A stretch of DNA of 64,000 nucleotides, from positions 69,995 to 133,994 of the forward strand of contig JAHHHN010000012.1 of assembly GCA_019359325.1 (NCBI GenBank). Reading direction: 5' to 3'. Source of the DNA: Mojavia pulchra JT2-VF2 (GTDB lineage Bacteria > Cyanobacteriota > Cyanobacteriia > Cyanobacteriales > Nostocaceae). Positions 17,775 through 26,961 of the stretch are shown piece after piece; the first letter of the stretch is position 1; the number at the start of each line of letters is the position of its first letter. The translations under genes and the position numbers were made by a program. The notes beneath the pieces are model-generated. The model did no database searches, was not told where the DNA came from, and saw nothing but the letters and a program-made list of their open reading frames with translations.

Positions 17775-18500
17775 TTAAAGAGCTAATAAAAGAATTGCAT
17801 AACCGATCGCACCCAATGCAAATGCCCAAAAGCGGCTTTCTCGCTCTTCTGGTAGTTCTTCCTTAAGTATATTGAGTACAATACCTCCGGCTAAAAAGGC
17901 GAAGAGAACCGCAACGGCCGCCTGATGAATTACCGTGCCAATGCCAATTACCCAACCAACAATTATCGCGGCTGCTAACAACCACCGCCCAATCCGGTCA
18001 TATATTTGTTTGTGGTTTTCGCGCAAACCATTATCGTTAACTACAAAATGCAGCGCGATCGCAAAAGAAAAGAACAACAAACTCTTGATACCTGATTCTT
18101 CTCGATGTACTAACAAGTAACCAATTAAGGCATTATAAACAGCAAAAGAAGCGATGTGTATCCAAAAAACTCCTGAAGAAGTCACATCTCCCTTGCCTAT
18201 TTGTTGACTACGTTGACGCGATTTGTTTGCAAATCGCTCTAAGCCATAAAACACTGCTAAACCTAAAAGTGCCACCAAATAAACGTGATGTTCTAAGAAA
18301 GCAAGTCCAATATTCAAACTGCTTTGGAGTATTACTTGAGCTTTACTCAATTCTGGCAAAATGTGGACGAACACATAAGCAACAGATACTCCACTGCCAA
18401 AAGAGAGCCAACGACTACGCGGTTTAGCTTCGAGAAATCGTAGTTTACCTGAAAATAAATGTATGATGGCTAAGGCGATCGCACATATTGCTGTGTACAT
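17775..18500 (-). CDS. Conserved polytopic membrane protein, distantly ZIP-like
   Basis: 241 residues with about seven hydrophobic segments. Segment 2 contains FGSGVSVAYVFVHILPEL, which resembles the His/Glu-containing metal-path helix of ZIP transporters. The region GGIVLNILKEELPEERESRFWAF resembles a ZIP C-terminal helix with acidic residues. A cytoplasmic loop near residues 90-110 is rich in Arg, Lys and Gln (NKSRQRSQQIGK). A divalent-metal transport role is inference only, helped by the nearby remnants of ZIP and NRAMP genes. The start ATG gives a normal membrane insertion sequence. Confidence 0.65.
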   Translation of the reverse strand: MYTAICAIALAIIHLFSGKLRFLEAKPRSRWLSFGSGVSVAYVFVHILPELSKAQVILQSSLNIGLAFLEHHVYLVALLGLAVFYGLERFANKSRQRSQQIGKGDVTSSGVFWIHIASFAVYNALIGYLLVHREESGIKSLLFFSFAIALHFVVNDNGLRENHKQIYDRIGRWLLAAAIIVGWVIGIGTVIHQAAVAVLFAFLAGGIVLNILKEELPEERESRFWAFALGAIGYAILLLAL

Positions 18501-18508
18501 ATTTGTTC

Positions 18509-18600
18509 TTATACCAAAGCTGGAATAACTTTCTCACCAAACACTTCGATAAATTGCTGCTGTTCCCGGTTAACGTTGTGCAAAATCAGTTCACCAGGCA
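18509..18600 (-). pseudogene. C-terminal scrap of an LLM-class flavin oxidoreductase
   Basis: Read on the minus strand the last codons are PGELILHNVNREQQQF then EVFGEKVIPALV and stop, the usual end of luciferase-like monooxygenases. Upstream in the same frame a stop appears within 10 codons, and the 18600-18760 stretch shows no more of the protein. Only about 30 codons remain. Confidence 0.7.
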
Positions 18601-18760
18601 TTGCTGAATCATGGGATTATTTAGCCCAACTTGGAACGAATTTTCAATGGTTTCAAATGTCAATTCATCCCGCAATTATGCAATGCCGTTCATCAAACCC
18701 CAATTCAATATTGCATTTTTGATAAAAATTAGAATCAAAAGTGTATTTTTATCAGCGAAT

Positions 18761-19615
18761 TTATAAATTACTAATATGTCGATAGCGAGCCTCGATTACG
18801 CAATACATACCGTAAGCAATCAAACCCAAAGCCACCACACCTAAAATCCAGGGGCCAAAGGGTTGCTGTGCCAGAGCTGTCAATGCACCACCTAATCCCC
18901 TAGCTTGAGTGCCATCTAATTGAATTGCTGCCACCATCATAAAAGTGCCGATGATACCAAAAACAACGCCACGGGCAGAAATCCCAAACCTACCCAGACG
19001 CATCGCCCAAATTTGCTCAGTCTGACTCATTTGATTAAGTTTAAAATAGCGGCAGAATTTGCCTTTGTATGCTTTATAAAGGTAAGAAATCCCAACGCCA
19101 ATCACTGTCAAACCCAAAAGCACTACTAACCATCGTCCAAAAGGTTGATGTAGAAAATATATTGTCCAATCTTCGACTGAATCGCTATCGCTACTACTTG
19201 AACCCATAATAATTATTTTTATAGATGTCACAGCCAAACTGAAGTAAGCGATCGCGCTAAAAGCATAGCCCAGACGCTGGGCAATTCGTTTACTATTCAT
19301 TTGTTGACCAGAATGTTCGGGGTCGAGAATAGTTTGCACAAAACGCCAGAATGCATACCCAATCAGCCCAAGGGTGACGATCCCCAGCAAAAATTTACCG
19401 AAAGGCTGGGTGACAATCGCCTCCAACGCACCACTAGTATCTGTAGTTTTGCCACCATAACCAAATGCTGCCTGTGCTGCTAGCAAACCCACGATAAAAT
19501 AAACTAGACCTTTTGCAACATAGCCTAATCTTGCTAATCGCTCAACCCAAAGATAAGAAGCTGCTTGTCTAACTGGCTGTTTAATTTTTTCAGGAAGTGG
19601 ATCGCGTAGTGTCAT
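18761..19615 (-). CDS. DUF1206 family membrane protein
   Basis: 284-residue protein built from three repeats of a two-helix hairpin, each with the pattern RLGYVAKGLVYFIVG, then PFGKFLLGIVTLGLIGYAFW. The second and third repeats end in PFGRWLVVLLG and PFGPWILGVVALGLIAYG. That is the DUF1206 signature, so six transmembrane helices are expected. Function is unknown in the family, although members are common next to stress and envelope genes. A conserved Arg/Tyr-rich cytoplasmic loop (YLYKAYKGKFCRYFKLNQ) separates repeats 2 and 3. The start MTLRDPLPEKIK is well placed. The gene appears intact, although its downstream neighbours on the minus strand are broken. Confidence 0.9.
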   Translation of the reverse strand: MTLRDPLPEKIKQPVRQAASYLWVERLARLGYVAKGLVYFIVGLLAAQAAFGYGGKTTDTSGALEAIVTQPFGKFLLGIVTLGLIGYAFWRFVQTILDPEHSGQQMNSKRIAQRLGYAFSAIAYFSLAVTSIKIIIMGSSSSDSDSVEDWTIYFLHQPFGRWLVVLLGLTVIGVGISYLYKAYKGKFCRYFKLNQMSQTEQIWAMRLGRFGISARGVVFGIIGTFMMVAAIQLDGTQARGLGGALTALAQQPFGPWILGVVALGLIAYGMYCVIEARYRHISNL

Positions 19616-19802
19616 GTTTTTATTTATTCAGGTTGGGTTAGGACTAAATATTTTCAGCCTTCCCCAAAATTTCTTCTGTTAATAATGTGGAGATTATGGC
19701 AATTTTATTCATCCTCCCTAGTAGATAAATATGCGATAGCACTGGTTAATAAGGCTTGACCAATTGATTCAATTTGATATCTTGATAATTATCTTTAAAT
19801 GT

Positions 19803-20310
19803 TTATTCACCAACACTTAATTGCTGTAGAGAAATCTGTTTGCAGAGACTTTCTACCGCCAGTGTGAGAGACTGCATCAGTTCAGAATTTTCGCTGTAAT
19901 CCACAGGCGCGAGGTTTGCAACTCGTTGACCTTGGGTAATGCTTAACTCCCGTCCCCATTCTTCTGGAGCGCTTTCTAGCTTTGGGTTGATTTCATGGGC
20001 AGATTGACGCAAGCGGTTAAACATTTGAGTAACGCCATCAAAAGGAGCTAAGTTTTGACCAAATTTGGCAATATATTCCTGCGTTATTTTGTTTCCTTGT
20101 CGCTTTGATTCTGCAATCAAGGCGTAAAATCGGGCCAGAATTTTATCCCAACCTTTGTCAATTAAAGGGCGAATTTTATTTTTCCGAAACTCAAGCGCAT
20201 CAATCTACAAACTTGACAACAAAGCATCAACGGTATCTGGTACAAGAGTATCGTCGAAATCAAAAACTACAGCGATGCGATTAGATAGGGGTTTGGTGGA
20301 AACAGACATA
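19803..20310 (-). pseudogene. HAD-superfamily phosphatase with nonsense codon and internal deletion
   Basis: The gene opens MSVSTKPLSNRIAVVFDFDD then TLVPDT, the HAD motif I with both catalytic Asp. Codon 35 is an in-frame TAG (20205-20207), after which the same frame continues LEFRKNKIRPLIDKGWDK and onward through FGQNLAPFDGVTQMFNRLRQ. The sequence then jumps to a C-terminal region (SENSELMQSLTLAVES) without motifs II-IV, so the catalytic core is missing. This is a dead gene carrying both a nonsense mutation and a deletion. Restart downstream of the stop gives a 105-codon frame that could not be a phosphatase. Confidence 0.82.
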
Positions 20311-20339
20311 ATCAAAATTTCAAACAGAATGCAAGGATG

Positions 20340-20438
20340 CTAATTAACAAAAGCAACTTGATAGTTGCAGTTTCCTCCAGCAAAGTTACCGATCGCAGGT
20401 AGAGCAGACAAAGCCAGAGCAATTAAATAATTTTGCAT
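20340..20438 (-). pseudogene. N-terminal stump of a ZIP-type metal transporter
   Basis: 32 codons beginning MQNYLIALALSALPAIGNFA followed by GGN. This is like the first helix of cyanobacterial ZIP-family transporters, which continue GG then a hydrophobic helix. Here the frame changes to CNYQVAFVN and stops, so only the first helix is left. It lies between the HAD and NRAMP remnants. Confidence 0.5.
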
Positions 20439-20462
20439 GGAACTACTCCCAACGCTGTTGTT

Positions 20463-21050
20463 TCAACTTGAACCTCCACCAGATCCAATCACTCCCAGTA
20501 GTTGTAAAAGATAGATAACTGCAAATACACTGAAAAATATGCCCGCGATCGCTGTTCCACCAAAAATAATCTTTGATGGTTGCAGTTCCTTGGGCAACAT
20601 TCGATGATTTAAATAAAGAGTCAGTGCGGTGACGATGGGGATGTGAGCAGCTTCAATTCCGCCTGCGGTTTGTAATAAGCCGACTGGTTCACCAAAGAAT
20701 AGGTAAATGGCGATGGGCAAAGCTGCCAGTAGCACTACAATATAAACACGCTGCAAAAACTTTTCATTTGTCCAACGACCCCGCACGCCAAACCCTTGCA
20801 GTAATATCTGCGTACCATCAGCAAACATTCTTCCAAAACCATCTTCTACCGATAGTACGGTACTACAGAAGGTAATAAAAACGAGCGCCACCATAAACCA
20901 AAAGCCAAACGGCCCCCAAAGGTGGCCGAGCAAGCTACCCAGAGTTTCCGCAACCTGATTTTCTTTTGGCACAAGTCCTTGTGGACGCAGCAGTTCACCA
21001 CCGAGAATCAAGAAAGACAATGCTGCTAACAGCGCACCAACGACCCGCTT
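20463..21050 (-). pseudogene. NRAMP-family Mn/Fe transporter, C-terminal half only
   Basis: Natural-resistance-associated macrophage protein homologues use the proton gradient to import Mn or Fe and are normally about 400-450 residues. Here the frame enters at a stop codon (21051-21053), reads KRVVGALLAALSFLILGGEL, and continues through transmembrane segments with FCSTVLSVEDGFGRMFADG and GGIEAAHIPIVTALTLYLNH. It ends in a Gly/Ser tail. The first half, with the metal-binding DPGN helix, is absent. The DNA upstream (21054-21190) shows no NRAMP sequence, which points to a deletion or insertion breakpoint. Confidence 0.82.
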
Positions 21051-21190
21051 TTACTATTCATTATTTTGCTATCTCACTCACACCAATACCGTTTATGAAT
21101 TCATATCCAAGCAGTGATGCTCAATCTGTCTTTGGGAGGATTGAGCTATAATTCCAGATAGATTTTCTCAGAATGTGGGAATTGAGCCTG

Positions 21191-21349
21191 TTAGAAGGGG
21201 CCACGCACGGGTGGTACATTCTTGCAATTGCGTAATGCTTGCCACGTTAGCGCACCTACTCTACCATCACCAACCAATCTTTGCGATCGCTGAAAGGCCG
21301 CAACTGCCCTAGCGGTTCTAGGGCCATAGATACCATCAATACCTCCCAT
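21191..21349 (-). pseudogene. Peptidoglycan-binding domain remnant
   Basis: 52 codons that read as one PG_binding_1 repeat: GGIDGIYGPRTARAVAAFQR, then SQRLVGDGRVGALTWQALR and a short Pro-rich tail. The frame is preceded by a stop about 8 codons upstream and no signal peptide is present. A whole protein would carry a signal peptide and usually a partner hydrolase domain. Probably the last module of a lost cell-wall protein. Confidence 0.65.
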
Positions 21350-21389
21350 TGTGTGGCAAAGGCATTACGCTGACATAAGTTGATTCAAG

Positions 21390-23858
21390 CTAACTACGAT
21401 GTTCAGAATTGGTGAACACTCCCTGCCAGCGAACTTGCTCAAACTGCTCTACATCCAAACATCGTCCCTGATTCACAACTTCATTGCCGTCCACCCAAAC
21501 TTGTTGCGGCTCAAATCCGTAGAGGTGCAATTGGACACCTGCATAAGGAAAAGCGTAATCTCCTTGTTGTTTCCAAGTCAGTTCTAAGGAGTCTTGATTC
21601 GGCGTTAAGTAAAAACGATCTAAGCGCGATTCACCATAACCATCTCCTGCGTCACTGTAAACCTGAGCTTCAGTAGATAGGTGGGCGGATGGGTAGAGAT
21701 GGAGAATCAGTTGATTATCTTCCTCCATTGGTAAGATACTCCCCGCCTTTACCAATAGTGGTATTTGTTCCAGAGGTGCTTTTAAGTTGACCGACTTTCC
21801 TCCCTCTAGCAGTGCATCATCCCAGAAGTTATACCAGTGTCCTCTAGGTAATATAATTGTTCTTGAGGTTGCGCCTTCTTGAACAATCGCACAAACTAAA
21901 AGTGCATCACCCAACAAAAAGGCATCATCTATACCCCAAAGTTGAGAATCCTCTGGATCTGCCCAGAATAAAGGACGTACTAGAGGATGTCCGGTTTGAG
22001 TTGCTTCCCAGGCTAAGGTATAAAAATAGGGTAGCAAGCGATACCTTAGTCGCAAGAATTCCCGAATAATACTCAGTGTTGGTTCGCCAAAGCTCCACGG
22101 TGTACGCTTTTTAGTGTTATCGGCAGAATGGGTGCGGCAAAATGCTATAAAGCAAGATACTTGCAACCAACGCAAGTATAATTCTGCACTGGGATCGCCC
22201 TGGAAACCACCAATATCAGAACCACTATAAGGAATTCCAGATAACCCTAGATTTAAAACTGTGGGAATGGTTTGGCGTAATCCTTCCCAGCTAGTTTCAA
22301 TATCTCCTGTCCAAGTCCAGGCGTAGCGTTGCAAACCTGCCCAACCAGAACGCGAAACGATGAAAGGTCGTCGTTGAGGTTTGTACTCAGATAGTGCTTC
22401 GTATGCAGCCTCAGCTTGGAGTAAACCATAAACATTATGAGCCTCGTGGTGGGTGCCACCTCTACCTTCCATGTAATGTAGAGTTGTTTTTGGGGGTAAA
22501 CTGCGATCGCCCCACAACACCAAAACGGCAGGCTCGTTCATATCATGCCAAAAGCCCGCTATACCTAAATCTAAAAGATATTCATACTGCCGACTCCACC
22601 AGTGGCGGGCTAAAGGGTTCGTAAAATCTGGGAACGCACATAAACCAGGCCAAACTGGTGCGGTGACAATCTCACCATTTGCACGCCGACAAAAAATTTC
22701 TTGTAACTTACCTTCTTGAAAGAGTTTGCTGTTGGGGTCAGCTTTCACCCCAGGGCTGTTAATTGCAATTAGCCGTACACCCAAGTCTGCAAGTTCGCGG
22801 CTAAATTCAGCTAGTTTGGGAAAGCGGTCTGGATCGATGGTGAAAGCACGAAATTCCTGCTGAGTGTCGATATCTAAGTGAATAGCACTCAAAGGTAAGT
22901 TGTGAGTCTGGAATCCTTGAGCAGTTTTTCGGACTTCTGCTTCAGTTTCATACCCCCAGCGGGACTGATGATAACCCAAAGCCCAACGAGGTGGTAAAAG
23001 AGGGCGGCCTGTCAATTCTGTATAGCGTTCTAGAATTTGCGCTGGGGAACCAAAGGTAAAATAATAACGCAGCGTCCCTCCTTCAAAGCTAGCAGTAGCA
23101 ACATCTGCAAAGTTAAAGGTGGCGGGGAAGAAGTTTTCATAGAAAACTAAGTAACTCCCGCCCTGATAAAGACTCATGTAAACAGGAATACACAAGTAGA
23201 GCGGATCGTCTCCTGGGCCGTATTTGCCAGGTTGATCGGAGTTCCACATCCGGTAATTTGTTTGAGGCTGCGATTGCGCGGATCGCAACGCCAGAGGCGA
23301 TCGCAGATTTAAAGGTGCGGCGCGTTCCCCCAAACCGTAAATATGTTCTTCTGGACGCAGTTTCGCCTGCTGTACCCAACCCTCACTTTTTGCTTGGCGC
23401 GATAGCTTTGTTGGTCGCTGGGGAGGTAGTTCTTCTCTTAATGTCTGTCCTAAAGAATTTTGAAATGTCAAACTGCCATCCACGCCAACAATCACCTTTA
23501 GCTGTGGACTAGAAATTGTCCAACACTCCTCCATCTGGTCAAACACCGTCTCTACTTCTGGCCAATCATTACGGGCGATACCGTAAGGAATAGGAGATAT
23601 CCCAGGTTTCCACTCAACCCGGACTAAATCGGCGGTCAAAAAACAAATTTCCAACTCAAAGTGTTTGAAGTTGAATTGTCCGCCTCTTTTAGTTGCTTCA
23701 GCCTTCTGAATTTCTCCAGTTGCCTCAACAGCTTCTAATTGAGACTTACGAAACTGACGTTCTAACCAATCTCGTTGGAGTGGGTAGAAGAATGACCCTA
23801 AAAACCGTTGAAGTTTAATTGTTCGCAGGTTGAGAGATGCTTTGTTGAGGATATCCAT
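21390..23858 (-). CDS. Glycoside hydrolase family 31 alpha-glucosidase
   Basis: Retaining alpha-glucosidase/alpha-xylosidase-type enzyme of 822 residues. The GH31 catalytic nucleophile is Asp439 in GFWHDMNEPA and the acid/base is Asp519 in TWTGDIETSW. A galactose-mutarotase-like N-terminal domain precedes the barrel (YGLGERAAPLNLRS), which contains LHLDIDTQQEFRAFTID-type sugar-binding strands (IHLDID). A DUF5110-like beta domain closes the protein. No signal peptide is visible, so it is probably cytoplasmic and may act on glycogen-derived or imported malto-oligosaccharides. The alternatives alpha-xylosidase and glucosidase II-like cannot be excluded. Its C-terminus abuts the decayed region at 21.2 kb. 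Confidence 0.95.
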   Translation of the reverse strand: MDILNKASLNLRTIKLQRFLGSFFYPLQRDWLERQFRKSQLEAVEATGEIQKAEATKRGGQFNFKHFELEICFLTADLVRVEWKPGISPIPYGIARNDWPEVETVFDQMEECWTISSPQLKVIVGVDGSLTFQNSLGQTLREELPPQRPTKLSRQAKSEGWVQQAKLRPEEHIYGLGERAAPLNLRSPLALRSAQSQPQTNYRMWNSDQPGKYGPGDDPLYLCIPVYMSLYQGGSYLVFYENFFPATFNFADVATASFEGGTLRYYFTFGSPAQILERYTELTGRPLLPPRWALGYHQSRWGYETEAEVRKTAQGFQTHNLPLSAIHLDIDTQQEFRAFTIDPDRFPKLAEFSRELADLGVRLIAINSPGVKADPNSKLFQEGKLQEIFCRRANGEIVTAPVWPGLCAFPDFTNPLARHWWSRQYEYLLDLGIAGFWHDMNEPAVLVLWGDRSLPPKTTLHYMEGRGGTHHEAHNVYGLLQAEAAYEALSEYKPQRRPFIVSRSGWAGLQRYAWTWTGDIETSWEGLRQTIPTVLNLGLSGIPYSGSDIGGFQGDPSAELYLRWLQVSCFIAFCRTHSADNTKKRTPWSFGEPTLSIIREFLRLRYRLLPYFYTLAWEATQTGHPLVRPLFWADPEDSQLWGIDDAFLLGDALLVCAIVQEGATSRTIILPRGHWYNFWDDALLEGGKSVNLKAPLEQIPLLVKAGSILPMEEDNQLILHLYPSAHLSTEAQVYSDAGDGYGESRLDRFYLTPNQDSLELTWKQQGDYAFPYAGVQLHLYGFEPQQVWVDGNEVVNQGRCLDVEQFEQVRWQGVFTNSEHRS

Positions 23859-23911
23859 AAAACCTTACAGAAAATACCGCATTTAAAACCATCATGACAA
23901 ACTTAGAATTT

Positions 23912-24736
23912 TTAAGAAGGGTATACAGTTTCAGCAACTAAAACAGTTCTGTTACCGTACTCAGCCTCTAACTCCCTTTTTACATTTAGATCCCAGGTAA
24001 AGTCATAGTCTCGCTCAATTTCAGCAACAACAAAAGGACGGACTTCACCTATTACCGATACTGTCTGACCTTGATTTATTGCTACTTTGGGTGGTGCTGT
24101 TAATAAAACTAGTAAATCTTGTCCACCAAACAACTGGTTTTCATCTAGCGTTAATAAAACCGGACTGCGGATATTTTCGACTTTTCCCCTAACTGCAACT
24201 TGACGGTGATAATATTGTTCGGGACGTTGGGTTATTTGGCCAGGTTGGGGCGCTAGTACAAGGTATAGAGCAATAATGGCAGGTTTGTTGATGTAATCTC
24301 TGTAATCCTCCTGCTCTATGTTGAGATTAAACTTTCGCTCAATTTCCGGAATCACCAGATTACGAACCTGACCTGTAACTTGAACTGCTATATTTTGGTC
24401 AAGTGGTAGATCGAAAGGCACACCTGAAGCATTGATAACTACAATAGGTTCGCCGTTAAAGAATCGTGCATCACTGACAGTGAAGGAACTCAAACCAATT
24501 TTTTGAATTGCTCTGCTTCTAATGGTCACAGATTTATCGAGAAATTCGTCTGTATCGTTAGCAATTTCAGATGTATTAGTGAAAGTTGCTTCTGAATTAA
24601 AAAAACTACTTCCTCTAACTAGCAAAGCCAAAAATAGCAGGAAAATTAATACTGATGCATGACCAAGCCATTCTAATAAACTTCGACGTTGGGTACTGTC
24701 ATTGCTTTTATTCTGGTTGGTCTTGAGGCTATTCAT
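23912..24736 (-). CDS. Envelope protein with two repeated domains (paralogue of next gene)
   Basis: 274 residues: a short cytoplasmic N-terminus, one membrane anchor (ASVLIFLLFLALLVRGSSF), then two beta-rich repeats. Repeat 1 contains LDKSVTIRSRAIQKIG, SSFTVSDARFFNGEPIVVIN and VTGQVRNLVIPEIERKFN. Repeat 2 contains RQVAVRGKVENI, LTLDENQLFGGQDLLVL and VIGEVRPFVVAEIERDYDF. The pattern (RVRG..I.....F.L.......LVV) is OB-fold-like, as in predicted envelope-stress proteins, but I do not recognise a named family. It differs from its neighbour in having a transmembrane anchor instead of a lipobox. The function is unknown. Confidence 0.8.
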   Translation of the reverse strand: MNSLKTNQNKSNDSTQRRSLLEWLGHASVLIFLLFLALLVRGSSFFNSEATFTNTSEIANDTDEFLDKSVTIRSRAIQKIGLSSFTVSDARFFNGEPIVVINASGVPFDLPLDQNIAVQVTGQVRNLVIPEIERKFNLNIEQEDYRDYINKPAIIALYLVLAPQPGQITQRPEQYYHRQVAVRGKVENIRSPVLLTLDENQLFGGQDLLVLLTAPPKVAINQGQTVSVIGEVRPFVVAEIERDYDFTWDLNVKRELEAEYGNRTVLVAETVYPS

Positions 24737-24847
24737 GGTAAAAAGCTGTCTTTATTTATGGTTACTCAAGTTTTGATAGTTGTGAAAAGCCTGATTTTTG
24801 AAAAAATCCTACTCACCTCTTCTACCTCCCTTGTTTTCTATTGTCTA

Positions 24848-25648
24848 TTACGGAATTGCTGAGGGATAAACTTCATTTGCAACTAACACAGGTTTATTGC
24901 TGTATTCTGCTTCCAGTTTCTTCTGTAAAGTCAAATCCCAGTTCAGGTCATATTCTCGTTCTAGTTCAGCTACAACAAACGGACGCAACACCCCCGTGAC
25001 TGCAACTTTTTCACCTTCATTGACAGTTGCTTTGGGAGTAGCAGCGCGTATCACTAACAAGTCCTGTCCACCAAATAACTTGTCTTCATCCAAGGTGAAA
25101 GAACTGGCATTTCTAATATCTTCTACTTCACCTGTCACCGCCAGGGTTTTGCCGTAGTATAGGCTGGGGTTTGTGGTAATTTCACCTGGTTTAGGAGCAA
25201 GTGCAATTGATTGAGCGATAATCGCAGGTCGGCTTTCGTACTCTTTATACAAGTTGGGATCTAAGCCCAAGTTGTAATCTCGATTAATATCTGCAATCAC
25301 AAAATTACGAACTTGACCTGTTGCTTGAATTGGTATGTTTGGGTCAGTAGGTAAAGTGAAAGTTTTGCCAGAAGCATTTACAACTAAAATCGGTTCGGTA
25401 CCAAAGAATTGCTTATCGCTAACTGTAAATGTTGAGGGGCCCAATTTTCTAATGGGTGTACTTCTAACCGTTACAGTTTTACCGATTAGTTGATTTGTAT
25501 TGTCTGCAACTTCTTCTGTAGTAACGTTGGTTTCTGGTACTGCGGCCTCTCGCTCTAAGTTGTTCTCACAAGCTCCAAGTAGCACTGTGGAGAGTGCTAA
25601 AACAATAGCTCCTTTGGAACTCCACTTAGTTTGAAGAAAATTAATCAT
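24848..25648 (-). CDS. Lipoprotein with two repeated domains (paralogue of previous gene)
   Basis: 266-residue probable lipoprotein. The N-terminus is basic then hydrophobic, with lipobox VLLGACENN (Cys near residue 27), so it is expected to be lipidated and on the outer face of a membrane. It contains the same two repeats as the neighbouring gene: VTVRSTPIRKLGPSTFTVSD, VTGQVRNF-type ends, and a second KTLAVTGEVEDI, FTLDEDKLFGGQDLLVI and VTGVLRPFVVAELEREYDL. The high similarity of the repeats and their adjacency show a tandem gene duplication followed by divergence of the membrane anchor. Confidence 0.85.
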   Translation of the reverse strand: MINFLQTKWSSKGAIVLALSTVLLGACENNLEREAAVPETNVTTEEVADNTNQLIGKTVTVRSTPIRKLGPSTFTVSDKQFFGTEPILVVNASGKTFTLPTDPNIPIQATGQVRNFVIADINRDYNLGLDPNLYKEYESRPAIIAQSIALAPKPGEITTNPSLYYGKTLAVTGEVEDIRNASSFTLDEDKLFGGQDLLVIRAATPKATVNEGEKVAVTGVLRPFVVAELEREYDLNWDLTLQKKLEAEYSNKPVLVANEVYPSAIP

Positions 25649-25818
25649 TTCAAAATCTCCATTTTAGTTGACTAATATCAAGTCCAGATTATGAATTATT
25701 ATTCAAAAATTTTCACATTTTGCCATCAGTCCTAGTGATGAATTTTCAACTGAACTTGATATTTTTGGATGACCACAAAACTTTTGATTTTTTGCAGTAG
25801 CAGTAAAGGTAAAGCACA

Positions 25819-26454
25819 TTAATTCAAGAAGGCCTGACCATCTTTTTGAATTCTTAATACACCTTGATTATTATCGAAATTGGTTGTTTCATCTAACGAA
25901 ACTGCAAGTGTCCCTTCAGAGGTAGACATAGGCATAACTTTTAGCAGTCCATCATCTTGACGTACTAAAGTGATAGTGATAGGCGTTGGTAAGTCTCGTA
26001 GAACAAACTCTTGTCCACCTGCAAGATACCGAGGCTCTGTATGACCAATTGCTTGATAAGAGATACCAACATTAGTGTTATTTTTTAATTTCACATCGAC
26101 TGTGCCTGCTGTTGGTGTAATATTGGCGATCGCACTTTGCCTATTTTCTGGAACAGGTGGTTGTATAGGTCTTACACCTGTACGGCGAGGAACCACCAAA
26201 ATAGTTGATTGGCCTGATGTTTGCCCTTGTTGTTGCAATCTTAAAGTTGCAGCATTCGGTGGACATCCTGCTGGAACCATAACGCGATCGCGGTGTGGTG
26301 CTTCGTAGAAAATACTAGGACAAGGGTTAAGTTTAGGAGTTTGTTGTTGTGCTACTGCCGATTGAGAAATTGTAGATAAACTGATTAGTAAACTCCCAAA
26401 AGCTGTTCCTGCTAATCCAATTTTTTTCAACGAAAAGTGATTGAGATTGTACAT
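25819..26454 (-). CDS. Secreted protein of unknown function
   Basis: 211 residues with a signal peptide (KKIGLAGTAFGSLLISLSTI, cleavage likely after AVA). The mature part begins QQQTPKLNPCPSIFYEAPHR, with two Cys (CPSIF and AGCPPN) that could form a disulfide. A Pro/Gln-rich linker follows, then a beta-rich C-terminal half (GTVDVKLKNNTNVGISYQAI). It is likely periplasmic or surface exposed. Homologous short secreted proteins occur widely in cyanobacteria without known function. It is not obviously in an operon with the lipoprotein gene, which lies 170 bases away on the same strand. Confidence 0.75.
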   Translation of the reverse strand: MYNLNHFSLKKIGLAGTAFGSLLISLSTISQSAVAQQQTPKLNPCPSIFYEAPHRDRVMVPAGCPPNAATLRLQQQGQTSGQSTILVVPRRTGVRPIQPPVPENRQSAIANITPTAGTVDVKLKNNTNVGISYQAIGHTEPRYLAGGQEFVLRDLPTPITITLVRQDDGLLKVMPMSTSEGTLAVSLDETTNFDNNQGVLRIQKDGQAFLN

Positions 26455-26851
26455 AAATACCTCCTGATAATTTTATTTGTTTTTTCTTTATCTAATAGAG
26501 ATAAAAGGACAAAACACTCATAGTCACCCGCTAAGTATTCTTTTTGGAAAAATCTAAATCTTTAAAATGTAATTCAGGTAATATTGAGCCGCTCAACCAA
26601 AAGATTAGACATGAGGACAGACTGTATTCCGAACTCAATAATGAATTAGTTATAAGATTAAGGAGTAAAGGTGGAAAACTAGTGGAAAATATATATTTTA
26701 TGAAAAATTACTACTTAAGAAATAGCTTGCTAAAACCATCGATAGAGTAGGATTATAGTAAATAAGCCATCAATTTCAAACACTAACTAATATTAAGAAT
26801 TTAAAGCAAAAAATAGCTGAGGTTGAAACAACCTTTATAATTTATTAATGT
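26455..26851. other. Gap with no convincing gene
   Basis: AT-rich. A TTG-initiated frame of 68 codons (26544-26750, plus) has charged, low-complexity content and no ribosome site, so it is probably not a gene. The MITE copy follows at 26852. Confidence 0.5.
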
Positions 26852-26960
26852 GAAATCAATTTCAGATAATTAGTTATAATTCCGCATCTGTGCAAAAACG
26901 TAAAAACCCTTTCTCTCCCCTGCGGTCTTAATGATAAGACTTGAAGCAAACACGATATAA
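26852..26960. mobile_element. MITE family 1, copy A
   Basis: About 109 bp, with the shared core GATAATTAGTTATAATT, CCGCATCTGTGCAAAAACGT and TGCGGTCTTAATGATAAG. The ends are degenerate here (GAAATCAATTTCAG and AGCAAACACGATAT). It matches copies at 34340 and 37934. It lies directly downstream of the response-regulator gene, whose stop codon is 2 bases away. Confidence 0.8.
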
Positions 26961-26961
26961 T

